A DNA stretch of 8,003 nt from Pseudomonadota bacterium (GTDB taxonomy: Bacteria > Pseudomonadota > Alphaproteobacteria > Paracaedibacterales > CAIULA01), in contig JAJZHT010000048.1 of the NCBI GenBank assembly GCA_021804455.1, positions 1 to 8,003 on the forward strand, given 5' to 3'. Positions 1 through 6,091 of the stretch are shown piece after piece. The first letter of the stretch is position 1; each line of letters opens with the position of its first letter. The translations under genes and the position numbers were made by a program. The notes below the pieces were generated by a model. It searched no databases. It worked only from the letters and a program-made list of their open reading frames with translations, and was not told the DNA's origin.

Positions 1-590
1 GTTTCTTTTAAAAACAGCAACAGTCCTCCAAATGCTAAAACTCCAACAGGAACGTTAATATAAAAAACCCAACGCCATGAATAGGTGTCGGTTAAATATC
101 CCCCTAAAATCGGCCCTAAAATTGGGCCAATCATAATTCCCATCCCCCATAAAGCGAAGGCATAACCATGTTTTTCTTTAGGGTAAATTTCTAAAAGGAT
201 CGTTTGGGAAAGAGGAATGAAAGAGGCTCCAAAAATCCCCTGTAAAAAACGATAAAGAATCATAGCCTCCAGGGAATTGGCTATGCCACAAAAAATCGAA
301 GCCAGCGTAAAACCAACAATTGAAATAAGGAAAAGACGTCTTTTACCCCATCGATTCGATAAAGAACTAATAAGGGTCATAACAACAGCAGAGGATAAAA
401 TATAAGAAGTTAAAACCCAAGTGATCTGATCTTGGGTCGCTCCAAGGCTTCCCTGCATATGGGGTAAGGCTACGTTAGCAATGGTAGTATCCAGAACTTG
501 CATAATGGTTGCTAACATCAGCGTTATGGTTAAAAGTTTTCGATGGTGAATGGGATGAAACCCTTTTTCTGGGGGAACGCTTTTTTTCAT
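1..590 (-). CDS. emrB: EmrB/QacA-type MFS drug exporter (DHA2), 3' part missing
   Basis: N-terminal 196 residues of a 14-helix DHA2 major facilitator drug:proton antiporter; the gene runs off the left edge. The inner-membrane pump works with the EmrA-type fusion protein encoded just upstream to export hydrophobic toxic compounds. Visible family motifs are LDTTIANVALP at residues 33-43 (motif D1), LSNRWGKRR at 77-85 (motif A, with Asn where Asp is commoner), RFLQG near 115 (motif B), and the glycine-rich motif C GPILGPILGG near 155-165, typical of antiporters. The ATG lies in an ATGA overlap with the emrA stop codon, so the two are translationally coupled and surely one operon. The substrate cannot be told from sequence. 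Family assignment is very secure; the name emrB is by similarity and context. Confidence 0.93.
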   Translation of the reverse strand, partial: MKKSVPPEKGFHPIHHRKLLTITLMLATIMQVLDTTIANVALPHMQGSLGATQDQITWVLTSYILSSAVVMTLISSLSNRWGKRRLFLISIVGFTLASIFCGIANSLEAMILYRFLQGIFGASFIPLSQTILLEIYPKEKHGYAFALWGMGIMIGPILGPILGGYLTDTYSWRWVFYINVPVGVLAFGGLLLFLKE

Positions 591-1603
591 CGCGGTTTCC
601 CAGCAATATGAACACGAACAGCCGCACTCATACCTGCGCGTAAAAGGGGCTGCTGATCCTGCGGATCAAAACGAATACGAACAGGAATTCTTTGGGTCAC
701 TTTAACCCAGTTTCCTGTGGCATTTTGAGGGGGAAGAATCGCAAATTCTGATCCTGCAGCCGCGCTAATTCCCTCGACATACCCCGTTGTTTGCCAATCA
801 GGATAACTATCAATCCCAATCAAAGCCTTTTGTCCTGGTTGAATATAGGTCAGTTCTGTTTCCTTAAAATTTGCCTCAACCCAAACATTCTTGGTCACAA
901 AAAGGGTAAAAAGAGAAGAGCCTGCCTTGACCTGATCGCCTGGATAAAGGGTTAAACGACTGATAATACCCTCATTGGGCGCGTATAAAATGGTCCGTGA
1001 AAGATTCAGATTGGCAAGATCAAGATTAGCTTTAACCTCTAAATATTGAGGATGATGTTCAGGTTGAATCGCAGGATTGCCAGCTAGGGAAGCCAGAATC
1101 GCTTGTAAATCATAAACAGCTATATCCAATTTTTTTTGTGCTTGATCCCGATTATGCTGTGCTTGGTCTCGTTGGGCAGCACTTGTTGCTTTCTTTTTAA
1201 AAAGAGCCTCTTGTCGTTCTAATTCTTGCTGGTAGTAAGCAAGATCTTTTTTAGCCAATTCTTTTTCAGATTGTTTTTGTTGATAAATAGCCTTTTGGGT
1301 ATGAATGGTATTTTGAATAACTTGTAACTGTGCCTTTAAGCGGTCGATTTCATATTGGAAAGGCTCAGGGTCCAAAGAAAAAAGGAAATCTCCTTGTTGA
1401 ACCTTTTGGTTTTCGCTAACGCCTATTTTTTTAACACGACCGGTGACCTCGGTGCTGATGGCGATAAAATCCGTCTTAACATAGGCGTTTTCGGTATAAA
1501 CCCAATCTTGGTTTATCCAATAAAAGTAAACGACCAACACCCCAAAAATTAGGGGCGGTATCAGCCACAAACCCTTTTTGTATGGAAGGGACAGTACTTT
1601 CAA
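587..1603 (-). CDS. emrA: EmrA/HlyD-family membrane fusion protein of a drug efflux pump
   Basis: Periplasmic adaptor linking the EmrB-type exporter to an outer-membrane channel. 338 residues: short cytoplasmic N-terminus, one membrane anchor (about 12-30), first half of the lipoyl-like domain (about 40-80, with TENAYVKTD and VTGRVKKIGV), a long Gln/Lys-rich alpha-helical hairpin (about 82-200), second lipoyl half (about 205-235, YAPNEGIISRL), and a beta-barrel region containing ILPPQNATGNWVKVTQRIPV (289-308), which is a hallmark of EmrA as opposed to other HlyD proteins. The start is TTG at 1603; an in-frame stop sits at 1618-1616, so translation must begin in this short interval and no ATG or GTG is available there. 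A GAAG at 1617-1614 is the only nearby ribosome-binding candidate; a better GAGGAG at 1630-1625 is too distant. No outer-membrane factor gene is visible here. Confidence 0.93.
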   Translation of the reverse strand: MKVLSLPYKKGLWLIPPLIFGVLVVYFYWINQDWVYTENAYVKTDFIAISTEVTGRVKKIGVSENQKVQQGDFLFSLDPEPFQYEIDRLKAQLQVIQNTIHTQKAIYQQKQSEKELAKKDLAYYQQELERQEALFKKKATSAAQRDQAQHNRDQAQKKLDIAVYDLQAILASLAGNPAIQPEHHPQYLEVKANLDLANLNLSRTILYAPNEGIISRLTLYPGDQVKAGSSLFTLFVTKNVWVEANFKETELTYIQPGQKALIGIDSYPDWQTTGYVEGISAAAGSEFAILPPQNATGNWVKVTQRIPVRIRFDPQDQQPLLRAGMSAAVRVHIAGKPR

Positions 1604-1676
1604 AATTATATAACTTCAGATAATCTCCTCATTCTTTGTTAAATTTTATCGATACTCTTCCTAAGAAATGATTAAT

Positions 1677-2393
1677 TTATGGTATGTTTTGACTTTGCTG
1701 TTTAAAAGTTTCGTACAGACCAACAGCGGCAGCATTCGAGATATTGAGCGTTGAAAATGGACCCGCTACCGGCAATCGTACTTGAAAATCACAAAGCTGC
1801 ATTGTTCTTTGACGCATCCCATCACCTTCGCTGCCAAAAACCAATGCAATTTTTCCCTTTAAATCTATTTCATGCAAAATCTTATCGCCCTTTTCAGAGA
1901 ATCCTACTGCCCAAAATCCCATTTTCTTTAATGCCTCAAGGGCCTGGGCCAAGTTTTTGACGGTGCAAAAAGGAACCAACTCTAAGGCACCACAGGCTGA
2001 TTTTGCTAAGGTTCCAGATTCCTTAGGAGCATGACGTTCGGTCATGATCACCGCCTTAGCTCCAAACACGGCGGCTGATCGCAAAACGGCACCCACATTG
2101 TGGGGATCATTGACTTGATCAAGAACAACAACCTTTTGGTGTGCAGAGGAATCATCGGCTAAAAAATCCAAATCTGAGAGTGCCAGAGGTTGCACCAAAA
2201 GACTGATCCCTTGGTGAACCGCACCTAGAGGTAAACGTGCCTCTAGAACTTTTTTCTCGACAACCTCAACTTTTACTCTTTTTACAGAAGGTAGGTCTTT
2301 TAAAAGACGTGCATCGGTAACAAAGATCTTTTCAATAACACGACAGGGATTTAAAAGAGCCATACGACAGGCATGATAACCATACAAATACAT
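1677..2393 (-). CDS. rlmB: 23S rRNA (guanosine-2'-O)-methyltransferase RlmB, SpoU/TrmH family
   Basis: SAM-dependent knotted (SPOUT) methyltransferase; family members of this architecture methylate the ribose of G2251 (E. coli numbering) in the peptidyl-transferase P loop. 238 residues. The N-terminal 75 residues (starting YGYHACRMAL) match the small RNA substrate-binding domain. The three SpoU motifs follow: DPHNVGAVLRSA at 96-107 (N99 and R105 are the expected catalytic-site residues), GSEGDGM at 187-193, and LPVAGPFSTLNISNA at 207-221, which forms the knot that binds SAM. The ATG at 2393 follows rnhB by 9 nt, and AGGATGAG spanning the rnhB stop is a good ribosome-binding site. Length is slightly below E. 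coli RlmB but complete. A TrmH-like tRNA target cannot be fully excluded, though the N-terminal domain argues for RlmB. Confidence 0.92.
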   Translation of the reverse strand: MYLYGYHACRMALLNPCRVIEKIFVTDARLLKDLPSVKRVKVEVVEKKVLEARLPLGAVHQGISLLVQPLALSDLDFLADDSSAHQKVVVLDQVNDPHNVGAVLRSAAVFGAKAVIMTERHAPKESGTLAKSACGALELVPFCTVKNLAQALEALKKMGFWAVGFSEKGDKILHEIDLKGKIALVFGSEGDGMRQRTMQLCDFQVRLPVAGPFSTLNISNAAAVGLYETFKQQSQNIP

Positions 2394-2402
2394 TATCTCA
2401 TC

Positions 2403-3065
2403 CTAAACAACCGTTGGTAATAAAGCACGAATAGGGGCAAAGCTTCGACGATGATGGAGAGTTACCCCATAAGTTCGAAGGGCTTGCCTATGCAACAAAG
2501 TTCCATAGCCAGCATTTTTATCCCATCCATAAACAGGGAAATCTTGATGAAGGTCATTCATTATTTTATCTCGTTCTACTTTAGCCAAAATCGAAGCTGT
2601 CGCGATTGAAAAACTCGATTGATCCCCTTTGACAACCATTTCCACAGAACATTCCAGCTCGGGCTTTCGGATACCATCCACCAGAGCATAAGAAGGACGC
2701 ACCTTCAGTCCATCTACAGCGCGTCGCATCGCTAATCGAGTTGCATGGCTGATGTTGAAAAAATCAATCTCTTCAACAGTGGCGAGGCCTATATGATACG
2801 TTAAGCAAGGATGAAGAATGAGTTCCTGAAAGAGAGTTTGTCTTTGCTTTTTGGTTAATTTCTTAGAATCATTGACCCGGGTTTTGAAGGTTTCTGGAAA
2901 TAAAGATTGATCGATAATAACCGCTGCGGCAACAACTGGTCCTGCCCAGGGGCCACATCCAGCCTCATCAATCCCTACCACAGCATAACTTGGATATTTT
3001 TTTTCTAAATGAAAACTAGGGCTTATCATCGCCATGAACCACAGGATGGGTTGCTGAGTCTCCAT
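2403..3065 (-). CDS. rnhB: Ribonuclease HII
   Basis: Endonuclease that cuts the RNA strand of RNA/DNA hybrids and nicks DNA at single embedded ribonucleotides. All four acidic active-site residues are present: D33 and E34 (GIDEAG), D130 (ALVDG) and D148 (VVKGD), with the same 18-residue spacing between the last two as in E. coli. Other family signatures are NDSKKL (65-70), ATASILAKVERD (155-166), and near the end NAGYGT and HHRRSF. The usual Gly-Arg-Gly after DEA is Gly-Cys-Gly here. The longest start (ATG at 3065) overlaps the antiporter gene by 50 nt. ATGs at 3035 and 3029 would trim 10 or 12 residues not needed by the fold; none of the three has a convincing ribosome-binding site, so the start is uncertain. 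Confidence 0.93.
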   Translation of the reverse strand: METQQPILWFMAMISPSFHLEKKYPSYAVVGIDEAGCGPWAGPVVAAAVIIDQSLFPETFKTRVNDSKKLTKKQRQTLFQELILHPCLTYHIGLATVEEIDFFNISHATRLAMRRAVDGLKVRPSYALVDGIRKPELECSVEMVVKGDQSSFSIATASILAKVERDKIMNDLHQDFPVYGWDKNAGYGTLLHRQALRTYGVTLHHRRSFAPIRALLPTVV

Positions 3066-4353
3066 CTTCTGGGATGAAAGGTTTATGGGACAAGGTTTTT
3101 GTTTGGAAAAAATGTCGATATCTTTTCGTCATTCTTTTGAAAATCCCTAAATCCCCACCCGATAAAAAGTCAAAAACACCCTTTAATCCCACAGAATTCG
3201 TATCCGCAACATCCCGTAGGCGCCTTGCAATACCCAGCCAAACAGGGCTAAATGCTAAAGAAAGAACCGTTAACCCAATAATCAATTTTTCTCCGTATTC
3301 GCTAATAATATTGGTTTCATTGGAAATTGTAGCCATCAGGAATGCGAATTCTCCCAGCTGGGCTAAAACAACCCCTATTAAAAAAGCCTGCGGCCAAGGG
3401 AGACGCAGCATCCTTAAAATCCCAATATTCAAAGCTGTTTTGCCAATCGTTACAACAAACAGTAACTCTAGAACTGTCGCTAAGTTATCCCAGATAAATT
3501 CCACATCCAATAACAGGCCTATGGAAAGAAAGAAGACCATCAAAAGTATACTTTGGATGGGTTTTGTAGAGTCAATAATTGCCAGCCGTTCATGAGTATT
3601 TCCTAGAACCAAGCCGGCTAAGAAAGCACCATAGGGTGCCGATAAACCAATCAAACCTGAAATAGCTGCAGCTGCAAAGCAAAATGTTAAACTTGCCAGA
3701 GGCGTTAAGTCTTTATGACCGGCAATCATTTGAGTAAGAGGAATCCGAACACGTTGACGACGACTTAAATAACCAATAATTGCACCAATCAAACCGATAG
3801 ACGCTGCAAGTTTAATCAACATCGAGGCGCTAAACCATGATTCACCATAATTCCTTAAGATTAAGATCATGGGAACAATGGCTAGGTCTTGGGCGATTAA
3901 GATGCCAATGGTTAACTGCCCCAGTTCAGACTTTAATTCGCCAATATTCTCCATCACTTTAACAACCACAGCTGTAGAAGAGATAGAAGCCACAAACCCC
4001 AGCAATAAGGATAAGCCCGCAGACCAATCGAAAAGCCTTGCTAAAGTCAAAGTAATCACGAGGCTGCTAAAAATTTGAAGAATGGTACAGAGCGTAGCAA
4101 CCACCCAAACCTTTTTAAAAGTTCTAAGGCTTAACTCCATACCGATAACAAACAACAACAATAAAACCCCTAACTCCGCCAAAATACCAACCTGATCACG
4201 AGACTGAATGAAGGCAAGTCCTGAGGGGCCCAGTAAGATTCCTGTTAAAATATAACCAATAATCGGGGGTTGATTCAGGCGTACAAAACCCAACCCCCCT
4301 GCCAGAGCTGCTACAACCACCATAGCAATTTCTGTTAAGTTAATTTCTTCCAT
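3016..4353 (-). CDS. CPA2-family monovalent cation:proton antiporter (KefB/KefC-like membrane domain, no RCK domain)
   Basis: Inner-membrane Na+/H+ or K+/H+ exchanger of the CPA2 family, with about 12-13 hydrophobic helices over residues 5-380. Diagnostic segments are QPPIIGYILTGILLGP (28-43), GMELSLR (71-77), SSTAVVVK (125-132) and LIAQDLAIVP (152-161); the Gln-Asp pair in the last corresponds to the ion-site helix of KefC. SAPYGAFLAGLVLG and GEFAFL follow in the second half. At 445 residues it is far shorter than E. coli KefB/KefC (about 600): the tail after residue 385 is only about 60 hydrophilic residues, with no Rossmann-like TrkA-N/RCK nucleotide-binding domain, so glutathione or NAD(H) gating of the Kef kind is unlikely. 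The ATG at 4353 has only a weak upstream AGG. It is the first gene of the probable kefB-like/rnhB/rlmB operon. Ion specificity is unknown. Confidence 0.88.
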   Translation of the reverse strand: MEEINLTEIAMVVVAALAGGLGFVRLNQPPIIGYILTGILLGPSGLAFIQSRDQVGILAELGVLLLLFVIGMELSLRTFKKVWVVATLCTILQIFSSLVITLTLARLFDWSAGLSLLLGFVASISSTAVVVKVMENIGELKSELGQLTIGILIAQDLAIVPMILILRNYGESWFSASMLIKLAASIGLIGAIIGYLSRRQRVRIPLTQMIAGHKDLTPLASLTFCFAAAAISGLIGLSAPYGAFLAGLVLGNTHERLAIIDSTKPIQSILLMVFFLSIGLLLDVEFIWDNLATVLELLFVVTIGKTALNIGILRMLRLPWPQAFLIGVVLAQLGEFAFLMATISNETNIISEYGEKLIIGLTVLSLAFSPVWLGIARRLRDVADTNSVGLKGVFDFLSGGDLGIFKRMTKRYRHFFQTKTLSHKPFIPEDGDSATHPVVHGDDKP

Positions 4354-4405
4354 AATCTAACACGAACCTAGAATCATTAATTCAAAAATAAGGGAGTTAT
4401 TATCA

Positions 4406-4477
4406 CGTTATTCCCCGTAATTTCCCCTAGAATAACGAACAAAATCATGCAAGCAAGCTTAAATTTAAGAATAACGA
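4406..4477. repeat. Repeated AGAATAACGA motif in the gap between tssE and the antiporter gene
   Basis: The 168-nt gap 4354-4521 has no gene. AGAATAACGA occurs twice in the same orientation, at 4429-4438 and 4468-4477 (39 nt apart, close to four helical turns), and its core appears inverted as CGTTATTC at 4406-4413. The inverted copy and the first direct copy form a perfect 8-bp inverted repeat (4406-4413 with 4430-4437, 16-nt loop). No T-run follows on either strand, so it is a poor terminator. It lies 50-125 nt upstream of the antiporter start, where an operator would sit. The regulatory role is inferred. Confidence 0.35.
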
Positions 4478-4521
4478 TAAATAATCAAAAATGTTGCTTT
4501 TAATAAAGACCCAAAGAGATT

Positions 4522-5013
4522 CTAATTCCAATCCCAAACAACAGGGAAATAAACAGCTTCTCGGAACTTATCCAATTGTAGAAACCCTGAGATTTCTAAT
4601 TCTAACGTTTGGGTTGAAGGGTGAAACTTTTGAATTTGCACGGTCACTTCGCTAAGCCGAGGCTCAAAATAGGATATTGCCTGCTGACAAAGATTCGCAA
4701 TACGAGGCCATTCGCTGCGGTTGCTGGCATCAAAAGATTGAAAATCACGAAAGCCAAACAAGGATGGGAATCCTAAACTCAAGGTGTCGCCCGTTAAATC
4801 CTCATAATCCTGATATTTTGCCGTTGAACGAGTATTTAAGATTCGTGAAACTTCTACAGCGATGGACTCGATAAGTTGTTGACGTGTTAAAATTAGGTTA
4901 TGGGCGGAATCAATTTGTTCTTCTGGGTTTTCGTCAATTAATCGGTCAAATAGAGGTCTTTTAGCGCCCAGTTGGTTTTTAGGTTCGTTATAAAGACGTT
5001 GAACAGTTCGCAT
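4522..5013 (-). CDS. tssE: Type VI secretion system baseplate subunit TssE (gp25-like)
   Basis: 163-residue protein of the GPW/gp25 family. TssE is a wedge component of the cytoplasmic T6SS baseplate, homologous to phage T4 gp25, from which the TssB/TssC sheath is nucleated. Family features in order: LFDRL (21-25), the helical stretch ending ILNTR (58-62), a LSLGFPSLFGF segment (79-89) matching the usual 'LNYGLPDLTG' region, FEPRL (116-120, the strongly conserved EPRL element), and a C-terminal beta region LELEISGFLQLD (137-148) with a closing FPVVWDW strand. The ATG at 5013 is preferred over an adjacent TTG at 5016; neither has a Shine-Dalgarno sequence. No other tss genes flank it: a terminator and rpsU lie upstream, the antiporter downstream. 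Whether it serves a T6SS encoded elsewhere or is a remnant cannot be seen here, but it is intact. Confidence 0.85.
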   Translation of the reverse strand: MRTVQRLYNEPKNQLGAKRPLFDRLIDENPEEQIDSAHNLILTRQQLIESIAVEVSRILNTRSTAKYQDYEDLTGDTLSLGFPSLFGFRDFQSFDASNRSEWPRIANLCQQAISYFEPRLSEVTVQIQKFHPSTQTLELEISGFLQLDKFREAVYFPVVWDWN

Positions 5014-5097
5014 CAAGGAAGGGTTTTGGTAAGGAACTTTAAGTTTAATTTTAGATAAAAATACTTAAAATAAAAGATCTTTATAGAATTTGGTAAT

Positions 5098-5130
5098 AAA
5101 AAAGCCTGCTTGGACGGCAGGCTTTTTTTT
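5098..5130. terminator. Bidirectional intrinsic terminator downstream of rpsU
   Basis: Perfect 9-bp stem AAAGCCTGC (5101-5109) with GCAGGCTTT (5117-5125) around a 7-nt loop. A run of eight T (5123-5130) follows on the plus strand, and six A (5098-5103) give a U-tract on the minus strand. It ends the rpsU transcript 20-odd nt past its stop codon and insulates tssE, which must therefore have its own promoter within 5014-5097 or depend on read-through. Confidence 0.9.
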
Positions 5131-5150
5131 ATGTTCAGTCTTTCTGTGGA

Positions 5151-5354
5151 CTAATAACCCTCACGCTCAAGGCGTTTGCGCATTAGTTTGCGATAACGAC
5201 GAACGGCCTCTGACTGTTCACGGACACGACGTTCAGATGGCTTTTCAAAATGTCGACGCAGCTTCATTTCGCGGTAAATCCCTTCACGCTGCATCTTTTT
5301 TTTCAAAGCACGTAAAGCCTGATCAACATTATTATCACGAACAACAACTTCCAC
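5151..5354 (-). CDS. rpsU: Small ribosomal subunit protein bS21
   Basis: 67-residue, very basic 30S subunit protein that sits near the 3' end of 16S rRNA and helps initiation on mRNAs. The sequence [18 protein letters not shown] at 3-20 followed by [23 protein letters not shown] is the standard bacterial S21 core, and the Arg/Lys-rich C-terminal helix ends at EREGY. The length matches alphaproteobacterial S21 closely. The start is GTG at 5354, with AAGGAG eleven nt upstream; a GTG start with a slightly long spacing is the only odd point. It is a single-gene unit: it ends in its own strong terminator and is divergent from the initiator tRNA gene, with which it shares a 110-nt promoter region. 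Confidence 0.96.
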   Translation of the reverse strand: MEVVVRDNNVDQALRALKKKMQREGIYREMKLRRHFEKPSERRVREQSEAVRRYRKLMRKRLEREGY

Positions 5355-5421
5355 CGAAAACTCAACTCCTTTCTAAAATGTGTATTTCGGCAACTGTAGC
5401 ACAACCTTTTATAAAAAACTA

Positions 5422-5450
5422 TTGCTTTTCAAATCATAATAGAGTAGAAA
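5422..5450 (+). promoter_or_regulatory. Possible promoter of tRNA-fMet (and pgpA)
   Basis: TTGCTT at 5422-5427 and TAGAAA at 5445-5450 are separated by 17 nt, which would start transcription about 7 nt before the mature tRNA. The -35 fits the alphaproteobacterial preference; the -10 is a weak match. It lies in the AT-rich gap between divergent rpsU and the tRNA. No equally good promoter was recognised for rpsU on the other strand. Confidence 0.35.
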
Positions 5451-5464
5451 TCATACACTGTTGA

Positions 5465-5541
<77 letters not shown>

Positions 5542-5553
5542 AATTTTCTTTTG

Positions 5554-6033
5554 ATGTTTCATCGATTTTTTTGTACTGTTTTTGGTATGGGTTATCTTCC
5601 CAAAGCACCTGGGACTTTTGGGTCTTTGGCGGGTTTTGTCTTTTTTCTAGCCCAGGTTCAAATGGGTCTTTTGCTTTATACAATAACCCTTGGCCTTCTT
5701 GTACTTTTTCTGGTGGGATGGTTAAGCTGCCATCACATTCTAAAATCAACAAATTTTCAAAATACAGACCCCCATTATATTGTGATTGATGAAGTTGTTG
5801 GGATGGAACTGGCGCTTTTGATTGTTTATTATTATCAATCTTTAACACTTTTTTCTTACCTTGTTTGTTTTGTTCTTTTCCGCATTCTTGACATTGCCAA
5901 ACCGGGCCCCATTGGTTGGGCCGACCGTTTCTTTGCACGATCCTCTTCCACGGCAGCCTTGGGAATTATGCTTGATGATATCCTTGCAGGTATAGGGGCT
6001 GCAGTTTTTACTTGTTTATTAAGCTTATTTTAA
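5554..6033 (+). CDS. pgpA: Phosphatidylglycerophosphatase A
   Basis: Membrane phosphatase that removes the phosphate from phosphatidylglycerol phosphate, the last step of phosphatidylglycerol synthesis. 159 residues with about four hydrophobic segments. Conserved PgpA blocks are present in order: LPKAPGTFGSL (15-25), IVIDEVVGM (76-84, D79/E80), FRILDIAKPGPIGWADR (109-125, with R110, D113, K116 and D124), and GIMLDDILAG (137-146, D141/D142). These acidic residues are the expected metal-binding set. The start is ATG at 5554, only 12 nt after the mature 3' end of tRNA-fMet; longer readings would enter the tRNA. No Shine-Dalgarno sequence is present. It is probably co-transcribed with the tRNA, so that tRNA 3' processing would leave an almost leaderless mRNA. 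Family assignment is secure. Confidence 0.94.
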   Translation: MFHRFFCTVFGMGYLPKAPGTFGSLAGFVFFLAQVQMGLLLYTITLGLLVLFLVGWLSCHHILKSTNFQNTDPHYIVIDEVVGMELALLIVYYYQSLTLFSYLVCFVLFRILDIAKPGPIGWADRFFARSSSTAALGIMLDDILAGIGAAVFTCLLSLF

Positions 6034-6059
6034 CTTTTGTTTTCTATATTTAAAAAATG

Positions 6060-6083
6060 TTCAATTTTATTGAAAATAGGAGA
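6060..6083 (+). promoter_or_regulatory. Small inverted repeat and strong ribosome-binding site before the heptad-repeat gene
   Basis: The 58-nt gap after pgpA is AT-rich. It holds a 6-bp inverted repeat TTCAAT/ATTGAA with a 3-nt loop (6060-6074), followed by AGGAGA at 6078-6083, eight nt before the ATG at 6092. This is the best Shine-Dalgarno sequence in the window and fixes the start of the next gene. Any regulatory role of the repeat is speculative. Confidence 0.5.
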
Positions 6084-6091
6084 CATAAAAA

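Noticed and set aside
3074..3595. Plus-strand open frame of 173 codons
   Set aside because: It is antisense to the antiporter gene and has no recognisable domain or start signal.
4458..4469. 12-nt perfect palindrome CTTAAATTTAAG
   Set aside because: AT-rich, with no loop and no partner; palindromes of this kind are expected by chance in such DNA.
5375..5440. Possible minus-strand promoter of rpsU (TTGAAA and TATAAA)
   Set aside because: The spacer between the two boxes is only 13 nt, so I cannot support it, although a promoter must lie in this gap.
5090..5464. Plus-strand open frame of 124 codons
   Set aside because: It runs through the rpsU terminator and lies antisense to rpsU; it has no family resemblance or ribosome-binding site.
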